From positions 7,458,501-7,522,500 of the forward strand of contig NZ_CP088285.1 in assembly GCF_011516645.4 (NCBI RefSeq): a DNA stretch of 64,000 bases. Reading direction: 5' to 3'. The position numbers and the translations under genes are program-made. Positions 1 to 9,084 of the stretch are shown in pieces. The notes under the pieces are model-generated. The model searched no databases. It was not told the origin of the DNA and saw only the letters and a program-made list of their open reading frames with translations. The stretch comes from Bradyrhizobium septentrionale. GTDB taxonomy: Bacteria > Pseudomonadota > Alphaproteobacteria > Rhizobiales > Xanthobacteraceae. Each line of letters opens with the position of its first letter. Within the stretch, counting starts at the first letter, position 1.

Positions 1-13
1 GGGTGCACCGGCA

Positions 14-1066
14 ATGACGGGTCATGACCAGACCTCGCCGTGGTGGACGCCGCAGCGCTATGCCGACCGCCGGCCATTCCTGCAGGCGCGGACCGCCATC
101 ACGCGGGCGCTCCGCGGCTGGTTCGAAGAGCAGAGATTCGCCGAGGTCGAGACCGCCATTCTGCAGATCTCGCCGGGCAACGAGACGCATCTGCACGCGC
201 CGCGCACTGAGCTGACGCGAGCCGACGGCTCGCATGCGACGCGCTATCTGCGCACCTCTCCAGAGTTCGCCTGCAAGAAGCTGCTCGCGGCCGGCGAGCC
301 CAAGATCTACGAGTTCGCGCGAGTGTTCCGCGATCGCGAGCGCGGCGATCTGCATTTGCCCGAATTCACCATGCTGGAATGGTACCGCGCCAATGCCCCC
401 TACGATGCCATCATGGCCGACACGATCGTCGTGATCGCGCATGCGGCGCAGGCGACCGGGATCGGGCGGTTTTCCTTTCGCGGCAGGATGGCCGATCCGT
501 TTGCCGAACCGGAGCTGCTGACGGTCGCGGCCGGCTTCGAGCGCTTCGCCGGCATTGACCTGCTGGCGACGATTGCGGGCCGCAAGGGTGATCGCGAGGC
601 GCTGGCGTCGGCGGCGAAGGGCCGGGTGCGGATCGCCGACGACGACACCTGGTCGGATATCTTCAGCAAGGTGCTGGTCGAGCATGTCGAGCCCAATCTC
701 GGGCAGGGCCGTCTGACCGTGCTGTTCGAATACCCGTCGCCCGAGGCCGCGCTGGCGCGCACCAAGGCTGGCGAACCACGCGTCGCGGAGCGTTTCGAGG
801 TCTATGCCTGCGGGGTCGAACTCGCCAACGGCTTTGGCGAGCTGACCGACGCGGTCGAGCAGCGCCATCGTTTCACCGCTGATATGGACGAGAAGGCCCG
901 CCGTTACGGCGAGCGCTATCCGCTCGACGAGGATTTCCTTGCCGCGGTCGGCGAGATGCCGGAGGCCAGCGGGGTTGCGCTCGGCTTCGACCGGCTGGTG
1001 ATGCTGGCGAGCGGCGCGCCACGAATTGATCAGGTGGTCTGGACACCGCCTGCAGGAGAGACATGA
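14..1066 (+). CDS. epmA: EF-P lysine--tRNA ligase-like protein EpmA
   Basis: 350 aa. This class II lysyl-tRNA synthetase paralogue attaches (R)-beta-lysine to a conserved lysine of elongation factor P and lacks the tRNA anticodon-binding domain, which fits its short length. Class II motif 2 is visible around residues 98-123 (YEFARVFRDRE, then PEFTMLEW) and motif 3 near 320-331 (GVALGFDRLVML). The gene overlaps epmB by four bases, so the two EF-P modification enzymes are translationally coupled. The efp gene itself is not in the window and may lie just upstream. Start taken as the first ATG; an in-frame upstream start outside the window cannot be excluded. Confidence 0.93.
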   Translation: MTGHDQTSPWWTPQRYADRRPFLQARTAITRALRGWFEEQRFAEVETAILQISPGNETHLHAPRTELTRADGSHATRYLRTSPEFACKKLLAAGEPKIYEFARVFRDRERGDLHLPEFTMLEWYRANAPYDAIMADTIVVIAHAAQATGIGRFSFRGRMADPFAEPELLTVAAGFERFAGIDLLATIAGRKGDREALASAAKGRVRIADDDTWSDIFSKVLVEHVEPNLGQGRLTVLFEYPSPEAALARTKAGEPRVAERFEVYACGVELANGFGELTDAVEQRHRFTADMDEKARRYGERYPLDEDFLAAVGEMPEASGVALGFDRLVMLASGAPRIDQVVWTPPAGET

Positions 1067-2154
1067 ACAGGATCGATCCGAAGATGGCGGCGACCCTGCG
1101 CCAGCCGCGCGAGCTGGTCGATGCCGGCCTCGCGCCGGTCGATGCGCTTGCCGGGCTCGAGCAGGTGGCCGCGCGCTACGCGGTCGCGGTGACGCCGGAG
1201 CTCGTCGCGCTGATCGATCCGGCCGACGAAAATGATCCGATCGCGCGGCAGTTCATCCCGAGCGCCGACGAACTCGTGGAGCAGCCGGGCGAGAACGCCG
1301 ATCCGATCGGCGACGATACGCATTCGCCGGTTGGGGGGATCGTGCATCGCTATCCTGATCGGGTCCTGTTCAAGCTCGTGCATGTCTGCGCGGTCTATTG
1401 CCGATTTTGTTTCCGGCGTGAAATGGTTGGTCCCGGCAAGGCCTCGGCCTTGTCCGACGACGCCTATCGCGCGGCGGTGGATTACATCCGGAGCCATGGG
1501 GAGATCTGGGAAGTCATCCTGACCGGCGGCGATCCGCTGATGCTGTCGCCGCGCCGGTTGACCGAGATCATGGCCGATCTCGGTGCCATCGATCATGTGA
1601 AGATCATCCGCATCCACACCCGCGTCCCGATCGCCGATCCCGGCCGCATCAATTCCGACATGATCGCGGCGCTGCGGGTCGAGGGCGCGACGACCTGGAT
1701 TGCTGTTCACGCCAACCATCCGCGTGAACTGGGCGTCAATGCCCGCGCGGCGTGTGCCCGCCTTGCCGATGCCGGCATCCCGCTGGTCAGCCAGTCGGTC
1801 CTGCTGCGCGGGGTCAACGACGATGCCGCGACCCTCGAGGCGCTGATGCGCGCCTTCGTCGAGTGCCGCATCAAGCCGTATTATCTGCATCATGGCGACC
1901 TCGCGCCCGGCACTGCACATCTGCGCACCACGATCGAAGCGGGGCAGGAGCTGATGCGGGCCTTGCGCGGCCGTGTCTCCGGACTGTGTCAGCCGGACTA
2001 CGTGCTCGACATCCCCGGCGGCCATGGCAAGGCGCCGATCGGCCCGGCCTATTTGTCGCAGTCGGCTTCGCGCGATCGTGAAGATTCCGCGGAACGGGGC
2101 TACCGTATCGTCGATTATTGCGGTGACGTTCATCTCTACCCACCGCAATCGTGA
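1063..2154 (+). CDS. epmB: EF-P beta-lysylation protein EpmB (lysine 2,3-aminomutase family)
   Basis: 363 aa. This radical-SAM, PLP-dependent enzyme converts L-lysine to (R)-beta-lysine, the substrate EpmA loads on EF-P. The radical SAM cluster motif CxxxCxxC is at C109, C113 and C116 (CAVYCRFC). It is shorter than classical KamA (about 410-420 aa), as expected for EpmB-type proteins. The ATG overlaps the epmA stop codon (ATGA). The C-terminal region keeps the conserved YYLHHGD and DIPGGHGK blocks of the family, the latter containing the presumed PLP-binding lysine. Confidence 0.92.
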   Translation: MNRIDPKMAATLRQPRELVDAGLAPVDALAGLEQVAARYAVAVTPELVALIDPADENDPIARQFIPSADELVEQPGENADPIGDDTHSPVGGIVHRYPDRVLFKLVHVCAVYCRFCFRREMVGPGKASALSDDAYRAAVDYIRSHGEIWEVILTGGDPLMLSPRRLTEIMADLGAIDHVKIIRIHTRVPIADPGRINSDMIAALRVEGATTWIAVHANHPRELGVNARAACARLADAGIPLVSQSVLLRGVNDDAATLEALMRAFVECRIKPYYLHHGDLAPGTAHLRTTIEAGQELMRALRGRVSGLCQPDYVLDIPGGHGKAPIGPAYLSQSASRDREDSAERGYRIVDYCGDVHLYPPQS

Positions 2155-2161
2155 TCCGATC

Positions 2162-2374
2162 ATGAGCGGGGCAGGGGACGGACGGCAGGAGCCGCCCGAG
2201 GAGGAGGGCAACCGCAGCATCGAAAATGCTGTGATGTTCGGCTTCTTTGCGGTGCTGGTCGCCGCGGGAATCTGGCTCCTTGGCACGATGGCGGATATAC
2301 GGAAAGTGCAGGATTGCGCAGCGCAAGGACGACGCAATTGTGCTACCGTCGACGTGCCGGAACGGGCGCGATAG
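2162..2374 (+). CDS. Small single-pass membrane protein
   Basis: 70 aa, function not recognised. It starts 7 bp after the epmB stop, so it is probably cotranscribed with epmA-epmB. The N-terminal 25 residues are acidic and hydrophilic, followed by one transmembrane helix (about residues 29-49, FGFFAVLVAAGIWLLG) and a short tail with two cysteines. No link to EF-P modification can be shown. Confidence 0.6.
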   Translation: MSGAGDGRQEPPEEEGNRSIENAVMFGFFAVLVAAGIWLLGTMADIRKVQDCAAQGRRNCATVDVPERAR

Positions 2375-2399
2375 GGTTGAGAAGCAGCGGAGACGCGAG

Positions 2400-2666
2400 A
2401 TGCGGAAGACAGTTTTGGTGATGGCTCTGATGATGGTTGCCCTTGGGGCGCCTCAAATCGGCGTACCCCAGGCTTGGGCGCAGCAGCAGGGCGGATCATC
2501 CTCCATGCAAAAGAGCGCGCCGCTGCCGGAGGCGCCGATCGGACACCGTCAGCCACGCCGCAGTGACACTCCCAATGAGAAGAATCTGAGCGATCCGAAC
2601 AGCGCGGCGAACAAGGAAGACGCCGCGCTCGACAGGAAGATCAAGAACATCTGCCGCGGCTGCTAG
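2400..2666 (+). CDS. Small secreted protein with signal peptide
   Basis: 88 aa, function not recognised. A clear Sec signal peptide (MRKTVLVMALMMVALG, then a plausible cleavage at AWA-QQ) is followed by a Gln/Pro/Asn-rich low-complexity stretch and a C-terminal charged segment (DRKIKNICRGC) with two cysteines. Such short periplasmic proteins are common in Bradyrhizobium. It starts 25 bp after the upstream small membrane protein, in the same direction. Confidence 0.65.
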   Translation: MRKTVLVMALMMVALGAPQIGVPQAWAQQQGGSSSMQKSAPLPEAPIGHRQPRRSDTPNEKNLSDPNSAANKEDAALDRKIKNICRGC

Positions 2667-2784
2667 GCTGAGTCCTCATCAACTTCGACGACGCCGGCTT
2701 CGCTCGATAGCGGCCATCTTGTGCCGGCGCGCTAAATAATGCGATCGGCCAAACTCGGAAGTCGCCGCAGCGTGACTTCCGGGT

Positions 2785-3645
2785 TCAAACTGGTCGAGCG
2801 CGTGGTCTTGCTTGGGTCATGGCGACGCCGGAGATCGCGAGCAGTCCACCGACAATCAACTTTGGCGTCATGCTGTCGCCAAGGAACACCACGCTCGAAA
2901 TCAAGGCGAACACCGGAAGCAGCAGGCCGAACGGTGCGACGCGGTTCATCGAGCAACGCCCGATCAGCCAGAACCAAAGGCCGAACCCGACAATTCCGCC
3001 GATGAAAATCGTGTAGCCGAGTGCCAGCCATCCACGTCCGTCCGCCGTGACAAGGCTCGTCATTTGTCCATGTTCAAGCAGCAGCGACATCAACATGACC
3101 TGTGGCACCGTGAGCAGCGACGACCACCCCATCAACATCAAGGGATCGAAAGGGCCGTAGCGCTTCGTCAGGACGTTGGACACCGCGAACGCGAAGGCTG
3201 CCCCGACCACAAGCAGCAGCGGAAGCGCATTTGCCGACAGGCCGGGCCCCGCTGCCAACACGACGACGCCGACGAAGGCTAGCACCACTCCGGCGGACGT
3301 GGTGAGAGACGGCCTCTCCGCGAGCAGCGGCCAGGCCAGCAGGACGGTGAAAGGCGGCGCGAGTTGATAGGCGACGGCCGACATGCTTCCCGAGCCGAGC
3401 CCAAGGCCAACATAGAACAGCCCGAAATTCAGTCCGCCAAGGAAAAGAGAAACAGCGGCAATCGGGCCGAACTGTTGACGCGTCGGCCTTTTGACGAACG
3501 GAACGAGCAGCAGCGCGATGGCCAGGAAGCGCAGTGCGAGGAAGAACAGCGGCGGAAACTCCGTAACGCCCACCTTGATGGCCACGAATTGATAACCCCA
3601 GAGCAACGGGACGGCCACCGCGCAGACGATCTGGATGGCAGACAT
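2785..3645 (-). CDS. EamA-family (DMT superfamily) transporter
   Basis: 286 aa. About ten hydrophobic helices in two EamA repeats (first near residues 1-130, second 140-280), with typical segments such as LLWGYQFVAIKVG and IFIGGIVGFGLWFWL. Family members export metabolites or drugs from the cytoplasm; the substrate here is unknown. The start at 3645 is chosen because the homologous N-terminus begins MSAIQIV. It lies 70 bp downstream of a TetR gene on the same strand, with an operator-like palindrome between them, so it is probably the target of that repressor. Confidence 0.85.
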   Translation of the reverse strand: MSAIQIVCAVAVPLLWGYQFVAIKVGVTEFPPLFFLALRFLAIALLLVPFVKRPTRQQFGPIAAVSLFLGGLNFGLFYVGLGLGSGSMSAVAYQLAPPFTVLLAWPLLAERPSLTTSAGVVLAFVGVVVLAAGPGLSANALPLLLVVGAAFAFAVSNVLTKRYGPFDPLMLMGWSSLLTVPQVMLMSLLLEHGQMTSLVTADGRGWLALGYTIFIGGIVGFGLWFWLIGRCSMNRVAPFGLLLPVFALISSVVFLGDSMTPKLIVGGLLAISGVAMTQARPRARPV

Positions 3646-3660
3646 GGCATCGTTCTTTTC

Positions 3661-3676
3661 AAGACCATTCGGTCTA
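3661..3676. promoter_or_regulatory. TetR operator-like palindrome upstream of the EamA gene
   Basis: AAGACCATTCGGTCTA is an inverted repeat (AGACC-N4-GGTCT) 15 bp upstream of the transporter start. It resembles the NemR-type box TAGACC-N4-GGTCTA used by some TetR regulators, and a second copy sits upstream of the neighbouring tetR gene. The function is inferred from position and symmetry. Confidence 0.6.
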
Positions 3677-3715
3677 GATATAGGCGTACGAACAGCGGAA
3701 ACGTCCATGGTTTGC

Positions 3716-4330
3716 CTACCTGATGAAGCGGTCGAGAAAAGCGTCGACGGTGGCTTGCGAAATGACCCGTGTCGGTGCCGTTTTGCCGACCACCCGCAGG
3801 CCCTCGACGAAACAGACGAGAATTCGGGCGGCACTCGAAGGCTCGACACCATCGGCCAACTTGCCCGCCGCCTTCGCACGGGAAAGTGCACCAGCCACCC
3901 GAGCCTCCATGGCTTTGAAAAAGCTCCCGATGCGACGATCAACGTCGGCATCACGGCCGGCCAGCTCCATGGCTGTGGCTACCAGCAGGCATCCACGCCG
4001 ACCATTGGCACCGCTGTTGCGGTCAACGTAGCCGGCAAGGTAGGCCCGCAGGCCGTCGACCGGCTCTCTGCTGTGGTCGAATTCGATATCCATCCGTGCC
4101 AAGGCAATGGCAATGTAGCGATCGAGCGCACGCAAGAACAGCGAGTGCTTGTCACCGAACGCGGCGTAAAGGCTGCCACGCGAGAGCTTGGTCGCACGAA
4201 GCAGGTCCGGCAGCGCGGTGGCGTGATAGCCACGCGACCAGAACACACCCATCGCTCGTTCGACAGCAGCGTCCATGTCGAAACTTCGGGGGCGGCCACG
4301 GGGCAGCTGCACTGGAGTTTGGCGGCTCAT
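3716..4330 (-). CDS. TetR/AcrR-family transcriptional regulator
   Basis: 204 aa. The N-terminal helix-turn-helix of the TetR family is clear: FDMDAAVERAMGVFWSRGY, then TALPDLLRATKLSRGSLYAAF with the typical KLSRGSLY recognition helix, residues about 17-62. The C-terminal half is a ligand-binding domain ending AFLDRFIR. It is cotranscribed with the downstream EamA transporter (70 bp gap). Palindromes of the same type lie upstream of both genes, suggesting autoregulation and control of the exporter. The inducer is unknown. Confidence 0.85.
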   Translation of the reverse strand: MSRQTPVQLPRGRPRSFDMDAAVERAMGVFWSRGYHATALPDLLRATKLSRGSLYAAFGDKHSLFLRALDRYIAIALARMDIEFDHSREPVDGLRAYLAGYVDRNSGANGRRGCLLVATAMELAGRDADVDRRIGSFFKAMEARVAGALSRAKAAGKLADGVEPSSAARILVCFVEGLRVVGKTAPTRVISQATVDAFLDRFIR

Positions 4331-4340
4331 CGCCAATATA

Positions 4341-4356
4341 TAGACCAATCGGTCGT
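4341..4356. promoter_or_regulatory. TetR operator-like palindrome upstream of tetR
   Basis: TAGACCAATCGGTCGT, 11 bp upstream of the tetR start codon on the minus strand. It carries the same GACC-N4-GGTC core as the site at 3661-3676, with the right half-site slightly degenerate. Probable autoregulatory operator. Confidence 0.55.
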
Positions 4357-4515
4357 GAAATAGCAAGTCGCCGCTTCGGGGGCATTTTCGTCCGCTTCAA
4401 CGGGATTGTCGGCTGGTTGTCCGCTTGGCCCTGACGAGTCCGCGGCCTCGCATGGAGGAGACCGGCGGAACGCACTATTTCGTCCCGTCGGCCGCGCTCT
4501 ATCGGTTCGTCTGGG

Positions 4516-5601
<1,086 letters not shown>

Positions 5602-5639
5602 GGCTGGCTCCTTTGGATTTTTGGGACCTGCCGGCGCAT

Positions 5640-5666
5640 AAAAAAAGCCGCCAGGTCTGGCGGCTT
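5640..5666 (-). terminator. Intrinsic terminator / attenuator in the aroG leader
   Basis: On the minus strand, AAGCCGCCA, a four-base loop, then TGGCGGCTT pair perfectly (9 bp) and run directly into seven T residues. It lies 39 bases upstream of the aroG start and 25 bases after the leader peptide stop. The 5' arm GCCGCCAG is also complementary to CTGGCGGC inside the leader peptide coding sequence (5713-5720), giving an alternative antiterminator pairing. Confidence 0.8.
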
Positions 5667-5690
5667 GTTTCGGACGTTTGCTGCAATTCT

Positions 5691-5771
5691 TCAGATTGAG
5701 CGCGATCCTCCTGCCGCCAGCGAGCTGTCGTAGCTAAAGTACCAAAAATAGCTGGTGGCGACGGTGATCAT
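5691..5771 (-). CDS. Aromatic amino acid leader peptide of aroG
   Basis: 26 codons, too short for routine gene calls: MITVATSYFWYFSYDSSLAA then GGSRSI and stop. Six of seven consecutive residues (YFWYFSY) are aromatic, including Phe, Tyr and Trp, the end products of the pathway begun by DAHP synthase. The codons after the aromatic run encode CTGGCGGC, which can pair with the terminator 5' arm. Ribosome stalling at the run would leave that segment free and block termination. Seen: the codons and complementarities. Inferred: attenuation, by analogy with trp/phe leaders. Confidence 0.75.
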   Translation of the reverse strand: MITVATSYFWYFSYDSSLAAGGSRSI

Positions 5772-5838
5772 GGGCGGCTCTATAGCGCAGGGATTTCTGC
5801 CTGTCACCCCCAAATCCGCGAGGGCAGCCGGTTCGCCG

Positions 5839-6411
5839 TCAGGTGTTGCGCGCCGCCAACGCCATACCTATCAGGGTCGCCCCTCCGAACATCAGATTGA
5901 GGCCGACCAGGAGGCCGATCGCCCATTCCGCCGAGCCCGGCAGGCCCGCGATGACGAAGAAGGCGATCACGATGTCCATCAGGCCGGCGATCAGGAGCCA
6001 GGACCACCGTCCTGACAATTCGCGGCGGTGCTCCAGCGCGTACATGATGGTGGCGACGCCTTCGGCGACGAAATAGGCGCCGATGACAATGGTCAGCGTC
6101 AGCACGCCCTGCATCGGACGGGCCAGCAGCACCATGCCGGCCAGCACGGCGAGCGCGGCCGAGATCAGCGACCACCAGAAGCCCGGCATGTTGCGCGCCC
6201 AGAACGTCACGATCAGCCCGCCGACGCCTGAGATCAGGAACATCCAGCCGAGGAAGATGGTGACGGCGAGGCTCGCGAGGGCCGGCACGATCATCGCCGC
6301 GATGCCGAGGATCGCGAGCAGGATGCCTTCGAACAGGAACGCCTTCCAGTGCTGCTTGACCGCGGCCTGCATCTCCGATCGCAGCTTGTCGAGGTCGTTG
6401 GACAGGGGCAT
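5839..6411 (-). CDS. HdeD family membrane protein
   Basis: 190 aa with six predicted transmembrane helices in three hairpins, each with the HdeD/DUF308 pattern (FLFEGILLAILGIAAMIVP, GWMFLISGVGGL, AYFVAEGVATIMYAL). HdeD in E. coli is linked to acid resistance at high cell density; for most members the function is unknown. It lies 48 bp downstream of a PrsW-like protease gene on the same strand, so they may be cotranscribed. Confidence 0.85.
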   Translation of the reverse strand: MPLSNDLDKLRSEMQAAVKQHWKAFLFEGILLAILGIAAMIVPALASLAVTIFLGWMFLISGVGGLIVTFWARNMPGFWWSLISAALAVLAGMVLLARPMQGVLTLTIVIGAYFVAEGVATIMYALEHRRELSGRWSWLLIAGLMDIVIAFFVIAGLPGSAEWAIGLLVGLNLMFGGATLIGMALAARNT

Positions 6412-6459
6412 CGCGGCTCTCCAAATCTGCGAACGAGAAGTTTGCGCGTGCGGCGTATC

Positions 6460-7497
6460 CTAGCTCTGGCGCGGCGCGGACGGGAAGCCCTCCGCGGCGG
6501 TCCGCATCCGGTTGCGGCCGAACAGGTAGACGGCGGTGGTCGCAATCAACAGCGCCAGCCCGATCAGGATCGAGGTGAAGCCGATCGGGACCAGGATGAA
6601 CGACGCATTGCGCTCGGGATTGACGTACCAGTGATGCAGTGAGGTGAGCAGGAAGCAGACGCCGGCAAAGCCGGTGCCGCCGCCGATCAAGAGCAGCGCC
6701 CACATCCGCCGCAACTGGCTGAGCCGCTCGCGCGCAACGTCGGTGCGCGGCGCATGATGCTTGCCGAGGCGGCGCACCAGGCGGATCGCAAAACCGATCG
6801 AGGAGAAGCCGATCAGCACGCTGGCCGAACCGAGCAGCAGCCGCGTGGTCGAGCCGAGATCGGGGATGCGCTGCAGCGCGAGCAACGGGAAGTCGAATGC
6901 CGCGTGCAGCGCGACCGGCGCGACCAGCACCAGCGCCCAGTTCGTGATGCGCGCCCAGTCGCGGTGGCCGCGGTAGGCGCCGAGCGCGCCGCCGGAGCGC
7001 GCGATCGCGAGATAGGCGCCGGCGATGATGCCAAGCGCGCCGTGGAACGGCACGGTGAGCACGCTGCGCAACGCCGCTAGCGCGCGCCACATGTCCTTGT
7101 GCTGGACCAGATAGGCGAGGTTCTCATAGGCGGCGAAGCCGAGACCGGCGGCCGCGCCATAGACCACCGTATCCATCGGATCGGCGAAGGCGCGGCGCCG
7201 CGTCGAGATCGCGACGATGACGAGGACCTTGACGATCTCCTCCGGCGCCGCGACGCCGAATGCCGCGCGCACCGCCTGTGTCGCCCAGGGATTGTCGGGA
7301 ATGGCGAGCAGCGCATTGAAGGGAATTCGCGCCAGGCCGAGCAGCGAGATGCTGGCCGCGCCGAGCACGAAGGCGAGCCACACCTTCACCGGCGGTCCGG
7401 GGCGCTCATCGGCAGCGATGACGAGCCACAACACAAGCAATGCGGGGGCAATGGCGGCGGCGCCGATTACGGTTGGAAGCGACTCAAGCAACAACAT
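6460..7497 (-). CDS. PrsW-family intramembrane protease
   Basis: 345 aa multi-pass membrane protein. The PrsW signature is visible: PEEIVK around residues 87-92 (the EExxK motif), FHGALG near 149-154 and HAAFD near 198-202, the expected metal or glutamic-protease motif positions. Bacillus PrsW cleaves an anti-sigma factor within the membrane; the substrate here is unknown. Two extra C-terminal hydrophobic segments follow the catalytic core. Upstream of the HdeD-like gene with a short gap. Confidence 0.8.
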   Translation of the reverse strand: MLLLESLPTVIGAAAIAPALLVLWLVIAADERPGPPVKVWLAFVLGAASISLLGLARIPFNALLAIPDNPWATQAVRAAFGVAAPEEIVKVLVIVAISTRRRAFADPMDTVVYGAAAGLGFAAYENLAYLVQHKDMWRALAALRSVLTVPFHGALGIIAGAYLAIARSGGALGAYRGHRDWARITNWALVLVAPVALHAAFDFPLLALQRIPDLGSTTRLLLGSASVLIGFSSIGFAIRLVRRLGKHHAPRTDVARERLSQLRRMWALLLIGGGTGFAGVCFLLTSLHHWYVNPERNASFILVPIGFTSILIGLALLIATTAVYLFGRNRMRTAAEGFPSAPRQS

Positions 7498-8142
7498 GAG
7501 CCGGACGGCCCCTTTGATGGCACCAAAGCGATGCGTCCCGAAGAAATGGCAGCAAGTTCAGCGGATTGCAAATCGAGCGATGGGGAGAATCGGTTCGACA
7601 GACGCCGTTCTCGTGTCCAAAATGCCACGGTACCCGCGAAAGCGCGGCGGAAGCGTTGCGTAGCGGGGTCACGATTAGCTCAAAGCAGAGGGCGGCTACC
7701 GGCCGCCGAGCGGGTTCCCGACGGCGCCCCATGCGGCGGTCCAGGCGCAAAGCTTCGTATAATGGGGATGGCGACCCGTAGGGCCTACCGGTTTCGCCTG
7801 AATGTCGCGAGCCGCACGGCGACGGCGTATCGCTGTGAGTTGGGGCGCGCACCGACAAGATGGCCCACGCGATGACGACATCACCGATCCACAAACCGCG
7901 GCGAATTTCACGGCGCGCGGCCGTGCGCCACGTGGCGGCGCCGATGGTCTCTCGCGGACGCAAGTCGCTTCTCTGTCAGGCAGACGATGCGTCAGCCCTT
8001 TCGCTTTGCCGAAGGACGCGATCCGCCGTCACGGCGAGCGCCGGTCCTTCGCAAAGCACAACCGCCGCAAGTTTTGGCACCGCATGCCTTTCGTTGCGCT
8101 ATAATGCCGCGGGCAAAGCGACTGATCCGGTAGAAGCCAAAG
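7498..8142. other. Intergenic region without a convincing gene
   Basis: 645 bp between the divergent PrsW and TauE genes. Several open frames of 70-160 codons run through it on both strands, but they overlap each other, have Arg-rich composition and no recognisable domain, so none is called. The last 40 bases before the TauE gene are relatively AT-rich (GCTATAATGCC) and may hold its promoter. Confidence 0.4.
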
Positions 8143-9048
8143 ATGCCTTCGATTGATTCTGCGGTGATCGTTCTTGCCGTGATCGCTCTGTTTGCGGCCT
8201 TTGTGAACGGGGCGCTTGGCTACGGGTTTTCCTCTCTCACCGTGCCGGTCGCGCTGGTCTTCTACACCAACCGCATTCTCAATCCTGCGGTCGTCATCGT
8301 CGAAGTCTTCGTCAACCTGTATGTCCTGTGCATCAATCTGAGCGGCGTGCCGGCCGTGTGGCGGCGCGTGCTGCCTATTCTCATCGGCATGCTGCCCGGC
8401 ATCGCAGTCGGAGCCTTTGCTCTGACGTCGCTCGAGCCCGGCTGGATCAAATTCGCCACCTACTCGATCATTCTGCCGCTCATCCTGCTGCAGGCGGCCG
8501 GTTGGCGGAAGCCGATGCAGTCGAAATGGCTCGTCGGTTTGCCCTTTGGCGCGGCGCTCGGGGTCCTGTACTCGGTCACGACCATCTCGGGACCGCCGCT
8601 GGCGATCCTTTTCAACAATCAGGGCCTCGTCAAAGATGAGTTTCGGGCCGGTCTCGCGCTGGTTCGGGTGACAGAGTCGAGCTTGACCGCGATCGCATAC
8701 TACAAGCTCGGCCTGTTCATCGAGGAGAGCCGGAGCATCCTGTTCGTGCTCGTTCCCTGCGTTGTCGTCGGCATACCGCTCGGTGCCTATCTCATCCGGC
8801 GGCTGGATGCGGAGACGTTTCGCCGGATCTGCATGAGCTTTGATGCGTGGGTCGTGGGATTCGGCCTGTCGCGCGTGTTGATCGAGGTCAAGCTGATGGA
8901 AAGCCCGTGGGCCTACAGCGTCATGGCCGGCACGATCCTGATCGACGTCTGCTTGTTGTACGTCTTCTTCACCGCACGGAGAGGGGCCGTGCAGAACTCG
9001 CACGCGTTGGCTTCGCTGAGATCGGGCAACCAGGGCGGTCCGACCTGA
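8143..9048 (+). CDS. TauE/SafE-family sulfite/anion exporter
   Basis: 301 aa with about eight transmembrane helices in two halves. Typical TauE/SafE features: the N-terminal GALGYGFSSLTVPVAL segment and the mid-protein TTISGPPLAILFNNQG segment. The family moves sulfite, sulfoacetate or other small organic anions out of the cell; substrate not predictable. Monocistronic, with a possible TATAAT-like promoter element about 40 bp upstream. A 36-bp gap separates it from the convergent amidohydrolase gene. Confidence 0.85.
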   Translation: MPSIDSAVIVLAVIALFAAFVNGALGYGFSSLTVPVALVFYTNRILNPAVVIVEVFVNLYVLCINLSGVPAVWRRVLPILIGMLPGIAVGAFALTSLEPGWIKFATYSIILPLILLQAAGWRKPMQSKWLVGLPFGAALGVLYSVTTISGPPLAILFNNQGLVKDEFRAGLALVRVTESSLTAIAYYKLGLFIEESRSILFVLVPCVVVGIPLGAYLIRRLDAETFRRICMSFDAWVVGFGLSRVLIEVKLMESPWAYSVMAGTILIDVCLLYVFFTARRGAVQNSHALASLRSGNQGGPT

Positions 9049-9084
9049 CGGCGACAATGCCGTGGGGCGGCTTCCGCAAGGTGG

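Noticed and set aside
1030..2556. 508-codon minus-strand frame opposite epmB
   Set aside because: Shadow of the high-GC coding strand; Arg/Asp-rich, no domain, and epmB on the plus strand is certain.
5804..7090. 428-codon minus frame across the HdeD and PrsW genes
   Set aside because: Out of frame with both recognised proteins and dominated by Arg/Ala/Gly; a GC-bias artefact.
7860..8156. 98-codon plus frame before the TauE gene
   Set aside because: Overlaps the TauE start in another frame and lacks any recognisable protein pattern.
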